A stretch of 8,929 bases of DNA, taken from the NCBI GenBank assembly GCA_013698385.1, contig JACCVB010000034.1:1-8929 (forward strand). The letters are read 5' to 3'. Position 1 is the stretch's first letter, and every line of letters starts with the position of its first letter. Of this stretch, positions 1 to 6,408 are shown in pieces. The stretch comes from Chloroflexota bacterium. Lineage in GTDB: Bacteria > Chloroflexota > Limnocylindria > Limnocylindrales > CSP1-4. The notes under the pieces were generated by a model that worked only from the letters and a program-made list of their open reading frames with translations, was not told where the DNA came from and made no database searches. The position numbers and the translations under genes are program-made.

Positions 1-2
1 GA

Positions 3-623
3 TCACGCGTCCGGGGCCTCAGCCGGCTGGGCGACCTCGACGGACACGCCGGCGGAGCGCAGCTCCTTGAGCGCCCGGTCGCCGTCGCCCGGCTCGAGGT
101 CCACGCCCGCGATCGCATCGGTCAGGACGCTGGTCGCGAAGCCCAGGCGCGCAGCGTCCAGCGCCGTCGCCTTGACGCAGTAGTCGGTCGCCAGGCCGCA
201 CACGACGACCCGCTCGATCGCGCGGTCGCGCAGGAGGGCCTCGAGCTCCGTCGGGACGATCGACCCGGAAACCGGCTCCCGCATCGTGAAGCCGGAGTAG
301 CCGTCCTCGCCGTTGGCGCCCTTGCGGATCGCGGGTCCCTCGACGCGCAGGTCCGGGTGCAGCTCCGCGCCCCAGGTGTCGCGGACGCAGTGAACCGGCC
401 ACTCGCCGCCGTCCTTCTGGAAATGGGGCGTCGAGGGCGGGTGCCAGTCCTGCGTGTAGATCACCGGCGCGCCCGCCGCTCGGGCGAGCTCGATCTGGGC
501 GTTGACGACCGGGACGATCCGATCGCCGCCCGTCACCGAGAGCCCACCGGCAGGGTCGGCGAAGTCGTTCTGGACGTCGACCACGATCAGGGCGGTGGTG
601 GGGTCATAGCGGTGCACGGTCAC
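3..623 (-). CDS. pncA: Nicotinamidase (isochorismatase-like hydrolase)
   Basis: Hydrolyses nicotinamide to nicotinate and ammonia in the cytoplasm, feeding the Preiss-Handler route of NAD salvage; the family also activates pyrazinamide. From the GTG at 623 the protein has 206 residues, slightly longer than the roughly 186 of Mycobacterium PncA. The catalytic triad is visible: D16 (in VVDVQNDF), K101 (in IRKGANG) and C149 (in GLATDYCVKATA). The metal site also matches the family: D59 and H61 (QDWHP), H67 and H78 (WPVHC). The GLATDYCV motif separates nicotinamidases from other isochorismatase-fold hydrolases, so the call is firm. The start is uncertain. No Shine-Dalgarno sequence precedes either GTG 623 or the in-frame GTG at 617, but a TAGCGT hexamer ends six bases before GTG 617, so a leaderless message starting at 617 (204 residues) is plausible. 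The gene stands alone on the minus strand; the window ends just after its stop. Confidence 0.95.
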   Translation of the reverse strand: MTVHRYDPTTALIVVDVQNDFADPAGGLSVTGGDRIVPVVNAQIELARAAGAPVIYTQDWHPPSTPHFQKDGGEWPVHCVRDTWGAELHPDLRVEGPAIRKGANGEDGYSGFTMREPVSGSIVPTELEALLRDRAIERVVVCGLATDYCVKATALDAARLGFATSVLTDAIAGVDLEPGDGDRALKELRSAGVSVEVAQPAEAPDA

Positions 624-629
624 ACGCTA
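624..629 (-). promoter_or_regulatory. Candidate -10 box of a leaderless pncA promoter
   Basis: On the minus strand TAGCGT, of the TAnnnT form, is followed by GTGACC and then GTG (615-617). The six-base distance from hexamer to GTG is what a leaderless transcript beginning at that GTG would need. No Shine-Dalgarno sequence is present. I see no clear -35 box. This is inference from spacing, strengthened by the same geometry at 3311-3323. Confidence 0.45.
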
Positions 630-759
630 CCGCCGCGCGTGGCCACCCGCCGAACAGGGCCGGACGTCAAGGCGGTGCCCGGCGGGGTCTGGCTCATTGG
701 CGGCGTGCGATCCCTGGTGCAACACACACTGTCCCGAGGCACCATGTTTCCTGTCGGAT

Positions 760-774
760 GCCACCGGCAGTGGC
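760..774. repeat. Inverted repeat GCCAC-N5-GTGGC, copy 1
   Basis: Five-base arms flank the spacer CGGCA. The identical 15-mer recurs at 875-889, and the flanks of the two copies differ. It could be a protein binding site or a small hairpin; its function is unknown. Confidence 0.5.
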
Positions 775-874
775 GTTCGGTCCGGTATTTCTCCGGGCCA
801 GCCCGCATGGGGGCACCAGCCGAGTGTGACCTGAGGCTCTCGGCGGCTGCGAAGCGTCGAGAATCGTGCCTTCC

Positions 875-889
875 GCCACCGGCAGTGGC
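875..889. repeat. Inverted repeat GCCAC-N5-GTGGC, copy 2
   Basis: Identical to the 15-mer at 760-774, start to start 115 bases. It lies just past the T-tract of the minus-strand terminator at 897-921, so it is probably outside that transcript. Confidence 0.5.
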
Positions 890-896
890 AGATGAC

Positions 897-921
897 AAAA
901 ATTGGCCGCGGGCCCGGGCCA
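897..921 (-). terminator. Rho-independent terminator of the small gene at 956-1195
   Basis: Read on the minus strand, TGGCC, nine bases rich in G and C, and GGCCA form a stem, followed by A and five T. It starts 34 bases after the stop codon of the 79-residue gene. A run of five T after a GC-rich stem is uncommon in DNA of this composition. The five-base stem is short, so its strength is uncertain. Confidence 0.6.
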
Positions 922-955
922 CAGCGCCCCGCCACCGAGCCGCACCTCGGAACCG

Positions 956-1195
956 CTACTCGTCGGCCGTCGCATGCTCCACATCACGAAGCGGATCGGC
1001 CGACCCGGGCCCCGTCGACCCGGACGACGAGCCAGCGGGCACGGAGCGGTCCTCCGCGCGGTCGACGGCCGCGCCACCGGGCGCAGCCCCGCCATCCGGG
1101 CCGCTCGTGCCCGCGCTATCGCCTCGGACTCCCGCCGCGGGGGGATTGTCGCCCTGGGCGCGAGTCGGCTCACGCTCACGAAGATCGTCGGCCAT
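956..1195 (-). CDS. Small acidic, intrinsically disordered protein (79 residues)
   Basis: I do not recognise a family. The product begins MADDLREREP and is almost entirely G, A, S, P, D, E and R, with no hydrophobic segment, signal peptide or cysteine, so it should be a soluble disordered protein. The frame stays open further upstream, but ATG 1195 is chosen because GGGAGG sits five bases before it, the best ribosome binding site on this side of the window. A terminator-like hairpin with a T-tract follows the stop. Third positions are mostly G or C, though that alone is weak evidence here. The gene is divergent from the ferritin-like gene at 1442, sharing a 246-base intergenic region. Small hydrophilic proteins of this kind often accompany stress-response genes; that is only inference. 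It could still be a chance frame, but the flanking signals argue otherwise. Confidence 0.55.
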   Translation of the reverse strand: MADDLREREPTRAQGDNPPAAGVRGDSAGTSGPDGGAAPGGAAVDRAEDRSVPAGSSSGSTGPGSADPLRDVEHATADE

Positions 1196-1441
1196 CGATG
1201 CCTCCCGGATCTGTCGCCGTGCTCGAGGAGTCCGGAGCGTGGGGCAACTCCACCAGTCTGGGACAACCCGCAGCACGCCCGCGCGGCCCGGCAGAACCGC
1301 GCGCTTGCACGCGGCTCGCAGCCCGCAGCGACGCGGTTGATGTCATCAGGCTGCAACCTTCACCCGGGCGAGGGGGGTTCGCCGTATGCCCGAGTCCGGC
1401 ACCATGAGGGCCTCCGCAGTCCACAGGGAGGATCCGCTTCG
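1196..1441. other. Divergent intergenic region with a short palindrome
   Basis: It separates the starts of two divergent small genes and must hold their promoters. The clearest element is TGATG-T-CATCA at 1338-1348, about 95 bases before the start of the ferritin-like gene. I could not assign convincing -35/-10 pairs on either strand. Confidence 0.3.
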
Positions 1442-1672
1442 ATGCAGGAAGATCAGGGTTCCGGAACGAGCGGCGCCACCGACTCCCCGGTCGATGACGC
1501 GACGTACAACCTGCTCCAGGCCCTCACCTCGAAGCTCGAGGCGATCGAGGCGTACCAGATGTACGCCGAGGACGACGACGAGGGCATCTTCGAGGAGCTC
1601 GCGCAGGACGAGCGCCGCCACGCCGAGCGGCTCTACGACGCACTCCGCCGCCGCCTCGGATCGGCCCAGTAG
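1442..1672 (+). CDS. Small two-helix ferritin-like (rubrerythrin-type) protein
   Basis: A 76-residue protein with a polar N-terminal tail of about 18 residues and two predicted helices, roughly 20-43 and 47-72. The pattern E33...Y38 in helix 1 and E57-x-x-H60 in helix 2 (within AQDERRHAERL) resembles the iron-binding half-site of rubrerythrins and of encapsulated ferritins, which also have two helices per chain and form their metal site at a dimer interface. From this I infer a homodimeric four-helix bundle, possibly binding iron or another metal. No encapsulin, flavoprotein or rubredoxin partner is visible. ATG 1442 is chosen because AGGGAGG lies ten bases upstream and because residues before it are arginine- and proline-rich. 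A strong hairpin terminator follows at 1701. The exact role, oxidative stress or iron storage, cannot be read from the sequence. Confidence 0.8.
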   Translation: MQEDQGSGTSGATDSPVDDATYNLLQALTSKLEAIEAYQMYAEDDDEGIFEELAQDERRHAERLYDALRRRLGSAQ

Positions 1673-1700
1673 CCCTCCGAGCACCTTCGTCGGCACCAGT

Positions 1701-1728
1701 AAGCCGGCCCGGGCTCCCGGGCCGGCTT
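1701..1728. terminator. Strong hairpin terminator between convergent genes
   Basis: A perfect 13-base inverted repeat, AAGCCGGCCCGGG and its complement, with two bases between the arms. It lies 28 bases after the stop of the ferritin-like gene and 37 bases before the stop of the convergent response regulator. On the plus strand it is followed by CTTCG, only a weak T-tract. It probably ends transcription from both sides. Confidence 0.8.
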
Positions 1729-1765
1729 CTTCGTGGCCTGGGCCAGGACGAGGGGACGGCGGTCC

Positions 1766-2524
1766 TCAGCCGATGAGCGGGGATGGCGCCGGGCCGGTGT
1801 CGGCCTCGACCGCCGCGGACGTGTCGGCCGCCTGGCCCTCCACGTCGAGCAGGTAGCCGATCCCCTGGAACGTCTTGATCCGGCCGGGCTCGCCCGGCAG
1901 TGCGCCCAGCTTGCGACGGACCCGCGACACCCAGACGCGCAGGTACTGCAGGTCGTCCCGGTACTCCGGTCCCCAGACCTTGGTCAGGAGCTCCGTGTGG
2001 AGCACGACCTTGCCGGCGTTCGCGGCGAGGTGCTGCAGAAGCAGCCACTCCGTGCGGGACAGCTGGACAAGCTCCCCGTTCCGGGTCACCATCCGCCGCT
2101 CGAGGTCGATCTCCACGTCGTCAAACTTGATCACGCCGGCGCCCGGCGCCGCCCCGGATGAGCGCCGGATGACGGCCCGCACGCGGGCGGCGAGCTCATC
2201 GGGATGGAACGGCTTCGCGACGTAGTCGTCCGCGCCGAGGTCCAGCCCCTTGGCCTTGTCCGCCGTCGAGCCCTTGGCCGTGAGCAGGATCACCGGCACA
2301 GGTCGCCGCTCGCGGAGCTGGCGCATGACCTCGATGCCGTCGAGGTCTGGCATGACGATGTCGAGGAGCACGATGTCCGGCCGGACCTCCTCGGCCTTGA
2401 CGAGTGCCTCCTCGCCGCCGTTCGCGGTCACGACGCGAAAGCCCTCCTCGCTGAGGGCGATGGAGACGAGCTTGGTGATTCGCGGCTCGTCGTCGGCGAC
2501 GAGCACGAGCGGTTGGGTACTCAC
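1766..2524 (-). CDS. OmpR/PhoB-family response regulator, KdpE-like
   Basis: A cytoplasmic two-component response regulator of 252 residues. The receiver domain (about 5-120) has the acidic pair D11/D12, phospho-acceptor D55 (in LLDIVMPDLDG), T82 and K104 (in DDYVAKPF), so all phosphorylation residues are intact. A winged-helix DNA-binding domain follows at about 131-232, ending in the typical GIGYLLDVEG. The recognition-helix segment (DDLQYLRVWVSRVRRKL) resembles KdpE, but nothing nearby indicates potassium transport, so I give no symbol. About 20 extra residues, acidic and A/P-rich, trail the domain. The start is GTG 2524, with GGAGG four bases upstream. No histidine kinase lies beside it; the gene 75 bases upstream on the same strand encodes a small membrane protein. 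Its targets and signal are unknown. Confidence 0.93.
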   Translation of the reverse strand: MSTQPLVLVADDEPRITKLVSIALSEEGFRVVTANGGEEALVKAEEVRPDIVLLDIVMPDLDGIEVMRQLRERRPVPVILLTAKGSTADKAKGLDLGADDYVAKPFHPDELAARVRAVIRRSSGAAPGAGVIKFDDVEIDLERRMVTRNGELVQLSRTEWLLLQHLAANAGKVVLHTELLTKVWGPEYRDDLQYLRVWVSRVRRKLGALPGEPGRIKTFQGIGYLLDVEGQAADTSAAVEADTGPAPSPLIG

Positions 2525-2600
2525 ACAGCCTCCAGTGATGACCCTGGACAGGCGCCGACGGCGACCGCCCGGGTGGGAGCGAACGGATGGGAGCCCGGGT

Positions 2601-2825
2601 TCAGGACGAGGCCGGCGCCTCCGATGGGACGACCTCGCTGGGCGTCGTCGTGTTCGTATCGCCTGCGCCCGGCGTGGTGCTGCGGCCGCCGGACCCGGGG
2701 CCGATGAGGAACCACCATCCGGCGGCCAGCAGAGCGATGAGCAGGACGATGGCCAGGATGGTTCCCAGGCCGGAGCCGCGGTCGCGCTCGACGACGACGG
2801 TCTCGTGTTCGTGATGTTCCGTCAT
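2601..2825 (-). CDS. Small single-pass membrane protein
   Basis: A 74-residue protein: a charged, histidine-rich N-terminus (MTEHHEHETVVVERDRGSG), one hydrophobic helix at about 19-41 ending in GWWFLIGPG, and a polar tail rich in S, T, P and G. The positive residues just before the helix do not outnumber the acidic ones, so topology is uncertain. Similar short proteins with a charged head, a glycine turn and one helix are common in high-GC bacteria and have no known function. ATG 2825 is preceded by GAGG only two bases away, a poor ribosome binding site. The response regulator begins 76 bases after this stop on the same strand, so the two may be co-transcribed, and the membrane protein could modulate signalling; that is inference from position only. 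Confidence 0.75.
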   Translation of the reverse strand: MTEHHEHETVVVERDRGSGLGTILAIVLLIALLAAGWWFLIGPGSGGRSTTPGAGDTNTTTPSEVVPSEAPASS

Positions 2826-3048
2826 TGCCTCGTCTCATGTGCGTGGCGCGGTTCGGCAGGATTGCCGGTGGCACGCCGCCGGTCCACACGCTGCCCGTCG
2901 CGGCGTCGCGGCCGCGGCGGCCGGACATTGCAACGGCGTCACGTCCGCATAACAGAATGCCCGAAAATCGCATACGTTGGGGCCCGCGCCGTCACAGGAA
3001 CGCGTCACGACAGTCCCTGCCTGAGGGGCCCGGCGGGACCCGCTCACC

Positions 3049-3209
3049 CGTCCCTTGGTCCGGCAGGCGGACCAACCAGCGGCCGAGGCCCAGCGCGGGG
3101 GTGCTCTCCCTCCCTTGGTCCGGCTGGCGGACCAGCGGGCGGCTGGGGCGCCGCCCGGCCCGCGTTACCCGTCCCTTGGTCCGGCTGGCGGACCAACCAC
3201 CGGCCGAGG
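3049..3209 (+). repeat. Array of three hairpin repeats with about 60-base period
   Basis: Each unit has an eight-base arm TTGGTCCG, a five-base loop GCAGG or GCTGG, and the arm CGGACCAA, at 3055-3075, 3115-3135 and 3176-3196. All three are preceded by TCCC; copies 1 and 3 are also preceded by CCG and followed by CCA and GGCCGAGGC. In copy 2 the last base is G instead of A, which still pairs as U-G in a plus-strand RNA. The start-to-start distances are 60 and 61 bases. This could be a REP-like element, an operator cluster or a structured leader. The strand is a guess from the wobble pair. Confidence 0.75.
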
Positions 3210-3239
3210 CGGCGGCCCGCGATGGGCCGCGTCCCGGCG

Positions 3240-3293
3240 TCCGCTCGCCTCGGGCGCGATGCGCGGCGTCCCATCCGCTCGCCTCGGGCGCGA
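3240..3293. repeat. 20-base direct repeat, two copies
   Basis: An identical 20-mer beginning TCCGCTCGCC and ending GGGCGCGA occurs at 3240-3259 and 3274-3293, a 34-base period. It directly follows the hairpin array and ends 18 bases before the candidate -10 box of the DUF2255 gene, so it covers the positions where upstream promoter elements or operators would lie. Confidence 0.7.
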
Positions 3294-3310
3294 CCCGGAT
3301 CGCGATGGGC

Positions 3311-3316
3311 TACGCT
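3311..3316 (+). promoter_or_regulatory. Candidate -10 box of a leaderless promoter for the DUF2255 gene
   Basis: TACGCT (TAnnnT) is followed by six bases, GCCGGC, and then the ATG at 3323. No Shine-Dalgarno sequence precedes this ATG. The spacing equals that proposed for pncA. A -35 box is not evident. Confidence 0.45.
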
Positions 3317-3322
3317 GCCGGC

Positions 3323-3688
3323 ATGAGCTTCACGCCGCAGGACCTCGAGCTGATTGACCGGAAGAGGGAAGTCGAGATCGAGACCCAGCCGCCGGACGGT
3401 CCGGTGCATCGGACGGTCATCTGGGCGATCGTGGACGACGATCAGGTCTTCGTCCGCTCCTTGAAGGGCGAGAGCGCCCGGTGGTACCGCGAGATTCAGG
3501 CGAACCCGGCGGTCGCCCTGCACGTCGAGGGCCAGCGGTTCACCGCCAGCGCGATCCCGGCCACGGACCCGGACTCCGTCCAGCGCACGAGCGACGGCTT
3601 CATGCGCAAGTACGCGGGGGACCCGGGGGCCGAGGCGATGTGCGCCGAGGACATCCTCGACACGACGCTCCGGCTCGAGCCAACGTAG
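3323..3688 (+). CDS. DUF2255 family protein, flavin-reductase-like split barrel
   Basis: A 121-residue cytoplasmic protein. The order of motifs fits DUF2255: an N-terminal helix (FTPQDLELIDRKREVEIET), a strand pair with HRTVIWAIVDDDQVFVRSLKGE at about 29-50, the SARWYREIQANPAVALHVEG block at about 51-70, and the terminal DTTLRLEP. The family is related to the FMN/F420-binding split-barrel (PPOX-like) proteins; RSLKG...RWYR is where a cofactor phosphate would be held. Substrate and cofactor are unknown, so a redox role is inference. ATG 3323 is chosen from the family N-terminus and the -10 box six bases upstream; the frame is open further upstream, but there it only translates the repeats. Stop 3688 is 26 bases before aceE on the same strand, so the two probably share a transcript. 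Confidence 0.85.
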   Translation: MSFTPQDLELIDRKREVEIETQPPDGPVHRTVIWAIVDDDQVFVRSLKGESARWYREIQANPAVALHVEGQRFTASAIPATDPDSVQRTSDGFMRKYAGDPGAEAMCAEDILDTTLRLEPT

Positions 3689-3714
3689 GCTGCCCGAACG
3701 CCCACGGAGCCCCG

Positions 3715-6408
3715 ATGTACTTCGACGAGTTCAAGCACCAGCTTCCCGACATCGATCCGGACGAGACGTCCGACTGGATCGAGTCGTTCGACTCCCTCGT
3801 CGAGCAGGGCGGCGAGACGCGCGCCCGGTTCGTCCTCTACAAGCTGCTGAAGCGGGCCCGCCAGCTGCAGGTGGGTCTGCCGCCGCTCACCCAGACGCGA
3901 TACATCAACACGATCAGCCCGGAGCAGGAGCCGTTCTTTCCCGGCGACGAGCAGCTGGAGCTGCGGATCCGCCGGATCATCCGCTGGAATGCCGTGGCGA
4001 TGGTCCTGCGGGCCAACAACCGGTTCACCGGGATCGGCGGACACCTGTCGACGTATGCCAGCTCGGCGAGCCTGTACGAGGTCGGGTTCAACCACTTCTT
4101 CCGCGGCAAGGACCGCCTCGGCGAGCCGGGCGGGAGCGGTGACCAGATCTTCTACCAGGGCCACGCCGCACCGGGCATCTACGCCCGTGCCTTCCTCGAA
4201 GGCCGCCTGACCGAGGACCAGCTGGACCACTTCCGGCGCGAGACGACGCCCGGCGAGGGCCTCAGCTCGTATCCCCATCCCCGGCTGATGCCGGAGCTGT
4301 GGGAGTTCCCGACGGTCTCCATGGGCCTCGGGCCGATCAGCGCGATCTACCAGGCCCGCTACAACCGCTACCTCCAGAATCGTGGCCTGCTGGACACGAG
4401 CAAATCGCGGGTGTGGGCGTTCCTCGGTGACGGCGAGACCGACGAGCCCGAGTCGCTCGGCGCGCTCCATGTCGCCACCCGCGAAGGCCTCGACAACCTG
4501 ACGTTCGTCGTCAACTGCAACCTCCAACGGCTCGACGGTCCCGTCCGCGGCAACGGCAAGATCATCCAGGAGCTCGAGTCGGTCTTCCGCGGCTCCGGCT
4601 GGAACGTGATCAAGGTCGTCTGGGCCCGGGAGTGGGACGAGCTCCTCGCCCGCGACGTCGACGGCGTCCTCGTCGAGAAGATGAACAACACCCTCGACGG
4701 CGAGTTCCAGAAGTACTCGGTCGCCGGCGGCGCCTACATTCGGGAACACTTCTTCGGGCCGGACCCGCGTCTGCGCAAGCTCGTCGAGCACCTGACCGAC
4801 GACGATCTCGCCAAACTCCGCCGCGGCGGCCACGACTACCGCAAGGTCTACGCCGCCTACAAGGCCGCAACGGAGTCGACCGGCGCACCGACGGTCATCC
4901 TCGCCCACACCGTGAAGGGCTGGACCCTCGGCACCGGGGTCGAGGCCCGCAACATCACCCACCAGGCGAAGAAGCTGTCCGAGGCCGAGCTCAAGATCTT
5001 CCGGGACCGGCTGGAGCTGCCCATTCCCGACGCAAAGCTCAAGGACGCGCCGTACTACCACCCCGGGCCCGATTCGGAGGAGGTCCAGTACCTCCGCGAG
5101 CGGCGGGCCGCGCTCGGTGGCGCGTTGCCCAAGCGGATCGTCAAATCGGCGCCGCTGCCCAAGCCCGCCGTCACCGTCGACCAGGAGTTCGTTTCGGGCT
5201 CCGAGACAGCGGTCTCCACGACGATGGTCTTCACCCGGCTCCTGCGGAACCTGATCCGCGACAAGCAGCTCGGGTCGCGGATCGTCCCGATCATCCCCGA
5301 CGAAGCGCGGACGTTCGGCATGGACCCGCTCTTCAAGGAGGTCGGGATCTACGCCCAGCTGGGCCAGCGCTACGACCCGGTCGACTCGGACCTCCTGCTG
5401 TCGTATCGCGAAGCGAAGGACGGCCAGGTCCTCGAGGAGGGGATCACCGAGGCGGGCTCGATGGCGTCGCTCCAGGCAGCGGCCACGTCGTACGCGACCC
5501 ATGGCTTCCCGGTCATCCCGTTCTACATCTTCTACTCAATGTTCGGGTTCCAGCGGACCGGCGACCAGATCTGGGCTCTGGCCGACGCCCGCGGCCGCGG
5601 CTTCATGATGGGCGCCACCGCAGGCCGCACGACCCTCACCGGTGAGGGCCTCCAGCACGACGACGGCCACTCCCACATCCTCGCCCAGACCGTCCCGAAC
5701 GTGCGGGCCTACGACCCGGCGTTCGCGTACGAGCTGGCCGCGATCGTTCGAGACGGGATCGAGCGGATGTACCACGCCGGCGAGGACGTCTTCTACTACA
5801 TCAGCCTGTACAACGAGAACTACGCCCAGCCCAGGAAGGCCGACGGCATCGACGACGGGATCATCCGTGGCCTGTATCGCTTCGCCGAGGCGCCCGACCT
5901 CGGGCCCAAGGCGCACCGCGCCCGGCTCGTCGGGTCGGGCTCGATCCTCCAGCAGGTGATCGCCGCCCGTGACCTGCTGGCCGAGAAAGCCGGGATCGCG
6001 GCCGAGATCTTCTCCGCGCCGTCGTTCTCGCTCCTTCGCCGCGACGCCCTCGAGGTGGAGAGGTTCAACCGCCTCCATCCGACGGAGACGGCGCGCGTCC
6101 CGTACGTCTCGACGATCCTCGGCCCAGACGGCGGCCCGATCGTCGCGGCGACCGACTGGATGAAGGCCTTGCCCGACATGGTCTCGCGCTGGCTGCCGCC
6201 GTACTACGTTTCGCTCGGGACCGACGGCTTCGGCCGGAGCGACACCCGCGAGGCGCTTCGGACCCTGTTCGAGATCGACCCGCCACACATCGCGGCGGCC
6301 GTCCTGGCCGAGCTCGGGCGGTGCGGGGCGATGGCCCCCGACAAGGTCGCGAAGGCAATGGCGACGCTCGAGGTGGACCCGGCCAAGCTGGACCCGGCCG
6401 CCCTGTAG
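3715..6408 (+). CDS. aceE: Pyruvate dehydrogenase E1 component, homodimeric type
   Basis: Decarboxylates pyruvate with thiamine diphosphate and transfers the acetyl group to the lipoyl arm of E2 in the pyruvate dehydrogenase complex. At 897 residues it matches the single-chain AceE length. The start MYFDEFKHQLPDIDPDET is typical of the family. The thiamine diphosphate motif begins at G238 (GDGETDEPES) and runs to N267 (VVNCNLQRLDGPV). The active-site histidines H110 (GGHLSTYASSA) and H127 (FNHFF), the cofactor-activating E579 (GITEAGS) and H648 (GLQHDDGHSH) correspond to E. coli H106, H142, E571 and H640. The C-terminal domain carries the TDGFGRSDTR motif. The protein appears complete and intact. 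ATG 3715 has GGAG five bases upstream. E2 and E3 genes are not in the window. It follows the DUF2255 gene by 26 bases and converges on the TetR gene. Confidence 0.98.
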   Translation: MYFDEFKHQLPDIDPDETSDWIESFDSLVEQGGETRARFVLYKLLKRARQLQVGLPPLTQTRYINTISPEQEPFFPGDEQLELRIRRIIRWNAVAMVLRANNRFTGIGGHLSTYASSASLYEVGFNHFFRGKDRLGEPGGSGDQIFYQGHAAPGIYARAFLEGRLTEDQLDHFRRETTPGEGLSSYPHPRLMPELWEFPTVSMGLGPISAIYQARYNRYLQNRGLLDTSKSRVWAFLGDGETDEPESLGALHVATREGLDNLTFVVNCNLQRLDGPVRGNGKIIQELESVFRGSGWNVIKVVWAREWDELLARDVDGVLVEKMNNTLDGEFQKYSVAGGAYIREHFFGPDPRLRKLVEHLTDDDLAKLRRGGHDYRKVYAAYKAATESTGAPTVILAHTVKGWTLGTGVEARNITHQAKKLSEAELKIFRDRLELPIPDAKLKDAPYYHPGPDSEEVQYLRERRAALGGALPKRIVKSAPLPKPAVTVDQEFVSGSETAVSTTMVFTRLLRNLIRDKQLGSRIVPIIPDEARTFGMDPLFKEVGIYAQLGQRYDPVDSDLLLSYREAKDGQVLEEGITEAGSMASLQAAATSYATHGFPVIPFYIFYSMFGFQRTGDQIWALADARGRGFMMGATAGRTTLTGEGLQHDDGHSHILAQTVPNVRAYDPAFAYELAAIVRDGIERMYHAGEDVFYYISLYNENYAQPRKADGIDDGIIRGLYRFAEAPDLGPKAHRARLVGSGSILQQVIAARDLLAEKAGIAAEIFSAPSFSLLRRDALEVERFNRLHPTETARVPYVSTILGPDGGPIVAATDWMKALPDMVSRWLPPYYVSLGTDGFGRSDTREALRTLFEIDPPHIAAAVLAELGRCGAMAPDKVAKAMATLEVDPAKLDPAAL

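Larger units (their letters stand above)
630..896. other. Non-coding stretch upstream of pncA
   Basis: With the terminator and the gap beside it, this makes about 330 bases without a credible gene. Frames open across it on both strands, but they give arginine-, proline- and alanine-rich translations with no recognisable fold. It holds two copies of GCCAC-CGGCA-GTGGC (760-774 and 875-889) and a six-base inverted repeat, TGGTGC at 715-720 with GCACCA at 739-744. It is likely upstream regulatory DNA for pncA or the remains of older sequence. Confidence 0.5.
2826..3322. other. Gene-free stretch with repeats and promoter regions
   Basis: About 500 bases between divergent genes. An AT-richer island at 2948-2990 contains TATGCG twice on the minus strand and is the likeliest site for the promoter of the minus-strand pair, though I cannot place both boxes. 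From 3049 on come three hairpin repeats, then a 20-base direct repeat, then a candidate promoter for the plus-strand gene. Long frames crossing it are repetitive and rich in G, P, R and W codons, and I do not accept them as genes. Confidence 0.6.

Noticed and set aside
357..1340. A 327-codon plus-strand frame, and a 220-codon minus-strand frame at 694-1356
   Set aside because: Both overlap better-supported genes, lack ribosome binding sites, and give arginine-, proline- and serine-rich translations without hydrophobic cores.
3049..3209. CRISPR-like array
   Set aside because: Only three units; the flanks and spacers are partly similar to each other and no cas gene is present.
2250..3326. A 358-codon plus-strand frame translating the hairpin repeats into GPAGG-type protein repeats
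   Set aside because: It runs antisense through the response regulator, and the protein repeats are only the DNA hairpins read in frame.
3496..5502. A 668-codon open frame on the minus strand opposite aceE
   Set aside because: It lies antisense to a complete AceE with all active-site motifs. Its translation is rich in D, V, R and L with no recognisable motif, as expected when GC-rich third positions remove stop codons on the opposite strand.
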